A stretch of 64,000 bases of DNA. Origin: Anastatus disparis. Taxonomy: Eukaryota; Arthropoda; Insecta; Hymenoptera; Eupelmidae. Where the stretch lies: NCBI GenBank assembly GCA_017163975.1, contig JAFFSR010000033.1, positions 636,001-700,000 on the forward strand, given 5' to 3'. The position numbers were made by a program, and so were the translations under genes. This document shows, piece by piece, positions 56,959-64,000 of the stretch (the first letter of the stretch is position 1; the number at the start of each line of letters is the position of its first letter). Below the pieces are notes generated by a model. The model was not told where the DNA came from. It saw only the letters and a program-made list of their open reading frames with translations, and did not search any database.

Positions 56959-57606
56959 TGTTATGGCCGAACTTGGTTCGGACAATTGAGTTCACAACAA
57001 AAATTATTTTTAATTTTGTTAAGAATCAGCATTCGTCCCAGGACTTACCTTGTCACTAATAAATTAGATTTGTAAAATATAATCCTTTATTCACGTATAC
57101 ACATATCTACATTCGTACATACATCTACACATATATATATATATATATCCTTACAAAGATAAATTGATATATAATTATATATGTATATATAATTTACGTT
57201 AACTTAGAATTAATAATAACGAACACTTGTTCGCACCGTTCGCCTTCCTTCTCGTTCGTCCTCCCCACTCGCTCATACAAACACTCTGTTCGCTCTTATG
57301 CGTTCGCTCCGTTCGCCTATATGCTTGTTCGCTCCGTTCGCCTCTCTTCTCGTTCGTCCTCCCCACTCACTCACTACACACTTCGTCTTCTCTATTGCGT
57401 TCGCTCTGTTCGCTAGTATACTCTCATTCACTCTGTTCGCCTACACACTTGTTCGCTTTCCCCGCCTACTCATGTATGCGGCGTTCGTTCTCTGATGCGT
57501 TCGCAGTGTTCGTTTATGCATTTACTCACTCTGTTCATACATAATCGTTCACTCTACTCGTTCTCTTATTAAATATTCAATAATATACATACATACATAT
57601 ATATCC

Positions 57607-57659
<53 letters not shown>

Positions 57660-59056
57660 TGCACACATGTGTATACGATATTTATTTTATATTATGATTT
57701 ATGATAATTTTTAATATGGATTAGATAGGTGATAATATACGTATTTATTAATCAAGGTTTTTAGAATAATTTAGACTCAGATCAAAACAAAATAATTTTA
57801 AATTATTTCTCCCTTTTATTTTTATAAACATATATATATATATAACATTTCTCTTAAATTTATGATCTTTTAAATTTCATTTATTACTTATTCATATAAA
57901 TTTCCTTGACAATTTAATATAAGATTTTTTTGTATATTACGAAAACTAATTTAATTTAAAACTATCGATATAACTCTTTATTAATATTATTTGAAGACAT
58001 AAATAATTTCGTGAATAAAATATTTTAAATTCATAGTATTATTCATATGTTTCTTTTAATTATTTAAATGTATTTATATAATTAAATTTTATAATTTTTC
58101 CTTTCTTTCTCTCTCTATGTTATTTGATAGTAATTATCTTCGAATAAGGAACAATAGATTATCAAAGGATAAAGGAATTTTCCCCTTTATTTTCCTTTGA
58201 TTCGGAAATTTATTTATTCCTTATTATCGTTAAACAATAGAAATTTGTTAAAATAATTGACTCACAACTTAGGAGAGACAGAGATGAAATTTTGGCACTG
58301 TTCGTTATCCTGTGGCTTACTATACCAGAACTTCTTAAATTACACGGCAAGAACGTCCGTGGCGAGATAGTTTGAGTTTCCTCCCTTAATCACTCGAACG
58401 CAGGTAAAGATAGAAATTCGTATTCCTCTCACTGATGCGATTGTCTCTTAAGTTAAGAATTCTTGTGTCAAGAAAACTATTTCACTTATCCACACAATTA
58501 TAACTATAATTATTAATATTTGTGGATTAGGTTTCTAATCTATCCACATATATATATTTTATTTAAAATAAGATAATTTAAATCTTAAGTTTAATTTTTC
58601 ACTTATATTTTAACACTGCTTTCCTTTTAACAGCGGACCAGCAGAGCCGATTTATACGGATGTTATCTTATTCGACAAAAGGCGCCGGAGAGTCCTTTGA
58701 ATTGGTTTTAATAACTTGCGTCCGGGAAATTAGGAGATGGGAAACCCAATCAAATTTCGCCGTGTATTCGAAGCCATCAACGTCGAAAGAGTTCATTAAC
58801 TTATTTGCCAATGGAATTTTAATCTTTCCTCTCTCTCTTTCCTTTACACTTGTGTACAATTTGTAAAGTTTTGCAATAAAAACGCTGATCGTACATTGCT
58901 GACTCGGTACATCGCATGGAACTGTTTTGAAACAAGGCTTAAATTTTGAAATAAAATTTTTAATGTGAATCTTACAGTTAATATTATTGAGAAAGAAAAA
59001 TAAAAATGATTAAATTTTCTAGTAAGTTTTTAAGGGCAGTTCCATGAGATGTAACA
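56959..59056 (-). mobile_element. 2.1-kb LTR, second copy (inverted)
   Basis: Minus-strand copy of the unit at 26036-31089: starts TGTTACATCTCATGGAAC at 59056 and ends GGCCATAACA at 56959. It contains the CGTTCGCTC minisatellite (57233-57560) and a TA run (57612-57656). Just upstream on the minus strand lies GAGGGGGAAGG (59067-59057), a polypurine tract, so this copy is the 3' LTR of a minus-strand element. Frames at 57227-57544 are minisatellite read-through. Confidence 0.75.
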
Positions 59057-59067
59057 CCTTCCCCCTC
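59057..59067 (-). promoter_or_regulatory. Polypurine tract before the LTR
   Basis: GAGGGGGAAGG abuts the TG of the LTR at 59056 on the minus strand, the expected place of the plus-strand primer of an LTR retrotransposon. A short hairpin GATTGTCG..CGACAATC lies 4-22 bases further upstream. Confidence 0.65.
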
Positions 59068-59421
59068 AGGTCGATTGTCGTCCCGACAATCAGCGTAAGA
59101 GTCGCAGAATGGACTGAGTCAGACAACTGATGTACAAAGAAGTGTGAGATATTCTAATAGGTTATAATTCATTATTAGATAAGCGTTAGCCCTGGTACAA
59201 TTTAAACATTTGAAATGGACTCTAAACTAAGAAATAGGAATTAAGATGAGCGAAAATGTATATATGTTAAATATCTCAAACCTATATATATATATATAAA
59301 AAAATTTACTAATTTTTATGCTAAAAATAAAAAAAAAATATTGTTACGACTACTCTGTCGAAACGTAAAAGAAATAGCTTGTAACAAGAGATCGTGATTT
59401 ACACTTACTCCTAACCTGAAT

Positions 59422-59427
<6 letters not shown>

Positions 59428-59467
<40 letters not shown>
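59428..59467 (-). other. Poly(A) tail of 40 bases
   Basis: Forty T on plus, so poly(A) on minus, about 10 bases after AATAAA (59482-59477). It marks the 3' end of a retroposed minus-strand transcript that includes the ORF at 59619-60152. Confidence 0.75.
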
Positions 59468-59472
<5 letters not shown>

Positions 59473-59618
59473 ACTATTTATTTAATTATATATATATATA
59501 TTATGCGGAATATGACATAATTGGTTACTTGTATGGAAATCTGATTTTCTTAAATCAAATTGTTTAAGTTGATTTGGCCAAATTTTCTTTTACGTTCGTT
59601 CTTGTTGTGGATTGGATG

Positions 59619-60152
59619 TTAGCCTGATTCGTATGATTCAATGTCGAGTTCAAAATTCCAGCAGTCGGGTTGAGATAATGTTTTTAATAACTCCTTAACA
59701 GACGTTCGTGTACAGCGATCTTCTACTCGCCAATTGATGGTCGGGTGTTGTACTTGTTTGTAACTATACGTAATTTCGTGATTATCATTGCAAGTTAATT
59801 GTGACAAGTATGGTTTTATTGTCTCATTATAATTTTTATCCAGGTCTTCTATTATCTTGGCTATTTTCGTCCATTTGGTGTTCCTTATTTTCTTTAAAAA
59901 TTGAGCGTTGCATTCTTCATCATTACATCCATATGGGAAAATTTGGGTTGCAAGGTCCCAACTTGCCCTTTCGAAAAGATATTTTGTTACGTGTTGGTAA
60001 CAGTTGTTTAATTTTTGGTACGCAGGCAGGTGTTCCAACTTTTTTATCTCCTCGTATGTTTGTTTTAGCTGTTTCTTGTGTTTTTTAAAGTTCTTATTTA
60101 TATATTGTACAATGTTGATAAGGGCGAGTAGCATTAATCCTTTTGGTTCCAT
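59619..60152 (-). CDS. Intact 177-codon ORF, unknown
   Basis: Starts MEPKGLMLLALINIVQYINK, with a hydrophobic run at residues 5-17 that could be a signal anchor or an amphipathic helix, then a lysine-rich coiled-coil-like stretch (KKHKKQLKQTYEEIKKLEHL). Seven cysteines lie in the last two thirds (for example FPYGCNDEECNAQF, LTCNDN, EDRCTR, LSQPDCW). No family recognised. It is followed by AATAAA and a 40-base poly(A), so it was copied from an mRNA: either a retrocopy of a host gene or an ORF of the element whose 3' LTR lies at 56959-59056. The undisturbed frame amid fossils suggests a young insertion or retained function. Confidence 0.5.
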   Translation of the reverse strand: MEPKGLMLLALINIVQYINKNFKKHKKQLKQTYEEIKKLEHLPAYQKLNNCYQHVTKYLFERASWDLATQIFPYGCNDEECNAQFLKKIRNTKWTKIAKIIEDLDKNYNETIKPYLSQLTCNDNHEITYSYKQVQHPTINWRVEDRCTRTSVKELLKTLSQPDCWNFELDIESYESG

Positions 60153-60180
60153 TTTCTCCCACCTTTTTATTTTATTTATT

Positions 60181-61186
60181 GGATTTAATACACAACACTA
60201 ATAACTAGTATGAAAATTTTGATTTAGAGTGAAGTTTAGTAGAATAAAAGCAAAAAAAAATATTATTGAGATAATTAATAGAAAAATGGAATTGTTAATT
60301 ATTAATTATTATTGATAATAGTTTATGCCGTAAGAAAATTAATTAGTATAAAAAAGTTATTGTTATCGTGGTTAAGTTTTGCGTTGCACTGAAGTGTTTG
60401 GTCGTAGTATAGTTATAATAATTTTGTAAATCTTACTAGCTAAGCGTTTTGCTATAATGTTATAAGGCAAGGAATTTGCTGATGGTGGTATTATGATCTG
60501 TAACTTAAATAATTCTTCTTTTTTAAATAAAAAAAATTTCTTATAGTTTTTGAATCGATATTAAATATTATTAACTATTAATTTCATAGATTCTTAAACT
60601 AATTTTATTATTTGTTAAATAAATATTTCACCTTTTTATAGAATTGGTGTGGAAATTGTAAACATTTTTGAAACTCAGTTGTTTCAAGAATATCAAGATT
60701 TTTGTAATAATTATTGTAGAAATAAATTTTTTTTTTTTTTTTCGTGGGGAGAGTATATTATCCACATACATGTGTCCGTGGCGGAATGGTGTGTGTGTAT
60801 GAACATGGTGTTAAGGCTACAGTAAAAATATATGCGTTTTCGTCTACATTTTTTTTTTTGATACATTCCAAATAAAGTCATATAAAAAAGACATAAAAAA
60901 ATAAAAATGTACTTATTTAAAAAAAACATTTCCAATCAGGTGGCATAGTATTTTAATTTCACGTAGTTTATATAAAAAAAAATATTGACGAAAATGATTT
61001 CATAATTGTTATTATACTTTATTCGCATCGGTAATTTGATTCAAGCGTTGTGCGCTCTCTTAACAGTGGTAAAATAGACCAGTAGTGTTACTGCGCGCGG
61101 GCGTAGTAGTGGCGCGTGGGGGAAAAAATATGTTGATTGCCGATGTAGTTCTAAGAGGTGTTTGCTTTGTTCTCTTGTGAAGTAGC

Positions 61187-61242
<56 letters not shown>

Positions 61243-62790
61243 AAAAGCTTTATTGATCGTGAATGTTATATTTACAAGGTTATTAATGTATTTTGTAATT
61301 ACATAACTTGCAAATTATAATATTTTACACTTTGTACATTTTTAGTTTATATAAAAGTTTATTTATTTTTTTTCTTAAATGGTTAGTAGGTATATATATA
61401 TAGGATAGTTGCAAATATATGTTAGAGAAGGAAAATAGGACATTGCAATTGATAGTAGAACTATTTGGAGAACTAGTGAAGGTACCCTGTATGAAGATTA
61501 AGAGGAAGAGAAGGAACATTGTTAAGTTGTTATACAGTGAATAGTTTTACTTATAATTAGTTGAACCCATTAATGTGTGCCCACTTAATGTGTGCCTTTT
61601 TCTAAAATTTTCTTTTATATGAGATAATCGTTCAAGATATATATATAAAAGAATTTTTGAAGTGTATATTCTTGTGTATAACTTAGTGGTGATAGTGATT
61701 TTAGATATATATAGTGCAGCAAAATAAGGGAACATTGGTACGTATGAATGTCAGTAATATATAAAAAAAATATGATGTTATATGAAAGAAAGGAAATCTT
61801 TTAGTTGCATATTTATTGAATGAATGATTCATTTTTCTTGTTAGAATTAGATTATTAAAACCGAGATAAGGTTGATTGAAGCTTATTTTTCAAATTTTTA
61901 TTTGAGAGACATTCGAAGAAACGACAAAAAAAAATAATTTTCTTTGAATGAAAATTTTTCTAAACTTATTAAATTTAATAGAATGTAATTAATATTAATA
62001 AACTCTACTGGACTCAAGCTGTTGGGGAAAATTATTTTCATCAATTATTTTGGTGGTTTTCTATAAAAAAAAATTGTTTATTAGTGTTATGATAAATTTT
62101 AATTGCACATAGCTTAATCAATACGTTAGATCGGTATAAGTAATTTTTATATTAAATTTTTTTTTTTGCGTAATGCGTATATAACGTTAGTTTTTAATGT
62201 CTACATTAAATCTTATAAAATAATCCTTCGAAAAAAAGAATGATTTTTAATATTATAAGTATGATTCAAATAATTATAATTTATTTATGCACATTATATA
62301 CTTTCGATAATCCTATTATATTTAAGCTAATAAATTCATATATTCGCTATAAACTATACGTAGAAAGAATATAATAATTTAACTATTAATATTTGTATAT
62401 TTAATCCAAAATCTACAATATATACTTTAATAGTTAATATACTAAGTTAACAGCTATGAAATCCCTCTCTCAGTGTATGTATTAAATGTAAGAGTATTTT
62501 TGACAGTGAGAGATAATTCAATGTTTCGTAAAAAAATTATTACGTTAATATAATGAAAATTAAAAAAAAATCTAGTGGATTAACTACGAAAATTATAATT
62601 TGTTTAACTAGATTATAATATTTAATATATTTAATCAAACAAATATTATAATCCGAAAATTTAATAAGATATTCAACTAAACTAATGAATTTTTATTCGA
62701 CTACCTCAACAAAGGTCCTAATTTAATCCGCTTAAATATTACATAAAGTTGCTTACGTTTAAATCAATATTCAAAAAAAATATTTTATCA
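60181..62790. other. AT-rich spacer
   Basis: No gene recognised. Contains a (TA)n run at 61189-61240. Short frames at 60711-61735 are not supported. Confidence 0.45.
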
Positions 62791-62793
62791 CAG

Positions 62794-63668
62794 GTACCGT
62801 TATCATGTCTGGCGGGGAAGACTTTGTAGTTAGGTTATTAGAAGTTATTCGTATCTTACATGAGCGGCAGCCTAGGCCGGTGTCTGTGGCTCATGTAGGG
62901 ACGCAGGTGGAACGTGTTGTGGGGAGTATAGGCGTGCAAACCGTTGAGGGTACCCGTGAGATGGGGGTGCAAACAGACGTTGTAGAGGATTGTGCAGTGA
63001 CACGTGGTAATATAAACTATGGTGATTTAATTGATAGGGGGGTTCAAGTTGATAATATTACTTCGGTGAATATTGGTGTTCAGTGTTCTGGAATTGTTGG
63101 GAGTGCAGATAAAGTTGTAGAAGAGGAACTAGGTTATCGTGAAGTGGGTGATGCTGATAATGAACCAGAAGGGGGTGCGGCAGCGTCTGTTAATCCTGTT
63201 TATGCGCCGGCTTCATCTCCCGTGTCGTCACCCTTGTCATCACATCCGTCTGCTAGCATTTCCTATATGTATTTACCGGTGGCTAGTACGGTAGAAGTTC
63301 TTGAAGGACTAGTTGATTCTAACGCGGGCGTGAGTGTGAAGGACAAGCCTTTATTAAATAAAGTGGTGAAGAAACAAGGAAAACGGAAAGCCGAAATAAA
63401 TGATGATAAGGCGGATAAGAAAAGAGAGGCTGCTAGATTAAGGATGAGGCGACTCCGGGAAGGGCGGCGTTCGGGGCTCTCTGAAATTGATCCTCTTGCC
63501 TTGGATAAAAAAACATCGGTGGACCTCGTTGGAGTCTGTTCGGAATGCTCGAGGGAGATTTTTAATTCGGATTCGGTAATAAGGTGTAATGTGGGGTTTA
63601 CGCACATGTAGCGTGTGTGAAAGATTCACCTCACCTTTGTCAGTCCTGTCGACGGAATTCCGGTAATT
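62794..63668 (+). pseudogene. GVQ-repeat protein with broken cysteine finger
   Basis: The reading frame 62805-63611 (268 codons) starts MSGGEDFVVRLLEVIRILHE. It has five short repeats ending in GTQ or GVQ (residues 31-34, 42-45, 53-56, 78-81, 90-93), a Ser/Pro/Ala-rich middle, a basic segment (KKREAARLRMRRLREGRR) and CSECSREIFNSDSVIRC. A one-base shift at the end hides the rest of a zinc finger (AHVACV and LCQSC in the next frame), together a PHD- or RING-like Cys pattern. A good acceptor (TTTATCACAG, to 62793) and donor (GGTAAGT, from 63668) flank it, so it may be an exon. Gag-like ORF1 proteins of some LINEs carry PHD fingers, which is one possible origin; a host gene is another. GC content is higher than the surroundings. 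Confidence 0.5.
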
Positions 63669-64000
63669 AGGTAAGTTTTAAAGTATATTATTATGGTTAT
63701 TTTATTATTTATGGTTATTTTCTTTTTTCTCCCCCTTCCCCTTTTTTTTTTTTTTTGATTCCGTTTGAATCTTCGAGGTTTCTTTAAGCGTAGGTTATAC
63801 TTTGTAGAGGTAGCTCTGCATCGAGAGAGCAGATTAATAGTGATCTTTCAAAGTTTCTATTAGTATGGGTTATGCCTTCATGGTTATTATTGTCAGGGTT
63901 GGGTAGTGTAGATATTACGAGGGTGCTATGATTAGTAGGGCCTGTTGTAGTGGTTGAACTGTGAGGTAGGTAGTGTCAGATCTTGTTTCGGCTTGTTTTT
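63669..64000 (+). other. Possible intron start, then spacer
   Basis: Begins GTAAGTTTTAAAG and has a strong pyrimidine tract at 63722-63756. No ORF is seen before the window end. Confidence 0.35.

Noticed and set aside
57227..57544. Plus-strand ORFs rich in FAPFA/SLCS
   Set aside because: Same minisatellite in the second LTR copy.
60711..61735. Short minus-strand ORFs with YIYIY runs
   Set aside because: They read through TA microsatellite and AT-rich DNA; no evidence of coding.

Overview
This is an AT-rich eukaryotic window with no recognisable single-copy host gene. It is almost wholly built from nested transposable elements. The mix (Ty3/gypsy elements, one with an env ORF, a Jockey/CR1-type LINE, DDD transposons with an HGKG motif, a Helitron fragment, a tRNA-derived SINE, TTAA and TA foldback elements, satellites) points to an arthropod, probably an insect. 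Hymenoptera is plausible but cannot be shown from the sequence.

Layout. 1-5.9 kb: TTAA foldback elements, a SINE with an 18-bp target duplication inside an older foldback, then a TATA-type promoter followed by four reiterated stem-loops. 5.9-9.3 kb: decayed minus-strand DDD transposase. 9.4-10.6 kb: small hairpin elements. 11.1-25.1 kb: Ty3/gypsy element I on the minus strand. In transcription order it has three structured leader modules (25.1-24.7 kb), a small broken ORF, gag, protease, a repeat-bearing linker, RT/RNase H, integrase, and an env resembling the glycoprotein of chuvirus-like negative-strand RNA viruses. It is interrupted by a plus-strand LINE in gag (19.1-23.3 kb) and two TTAA elements in pol.

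25.2-35.4 kb: more foldbacks. A foldback (25,971-34,224) was hit by a 2.07-kb LTR-like unit (26,036-31,089), which was itself hit by a 3-kb TA-flanked foldback (27,954-30,941). A tandem-repeat block sits in the same outer foldback. 36.5-37.9 kb: Helitron fragment. 38.0-56.9 kb: a GCCCAAAAAAATATA-type satellite split by Ty3/gypsy element II (38,635-54,873, minus strand). Element II carries an OTU-type cysteine protease domain between RNase H and integrase, and a complete 4.06-kb DDD transposon (39,704-43,763) is inserted in its 3' region. 57-59 kb: an inverted second copy of the 2.1-kb LTR with a polypurine tract beside it. 59.4-60.2 kb: a retroposed intact 177-codon ORF with poly(A). 62.8-63.7 kb: an ORF with GVQ repeats and a broken cysteine-rich finger, flanked by good splice sites.

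Most element genes are broken by stops, frameshifts or insertions and should be read as fossils. Features that stand out are the two sets of tandem stem-loop modules in element leaders, the OTU domain in element II, the RNA-virus-like env in element I with a splice acceptor before its start, and a frame break at the same site in two diverged DDD transposases. Novelty was not tested against any database.
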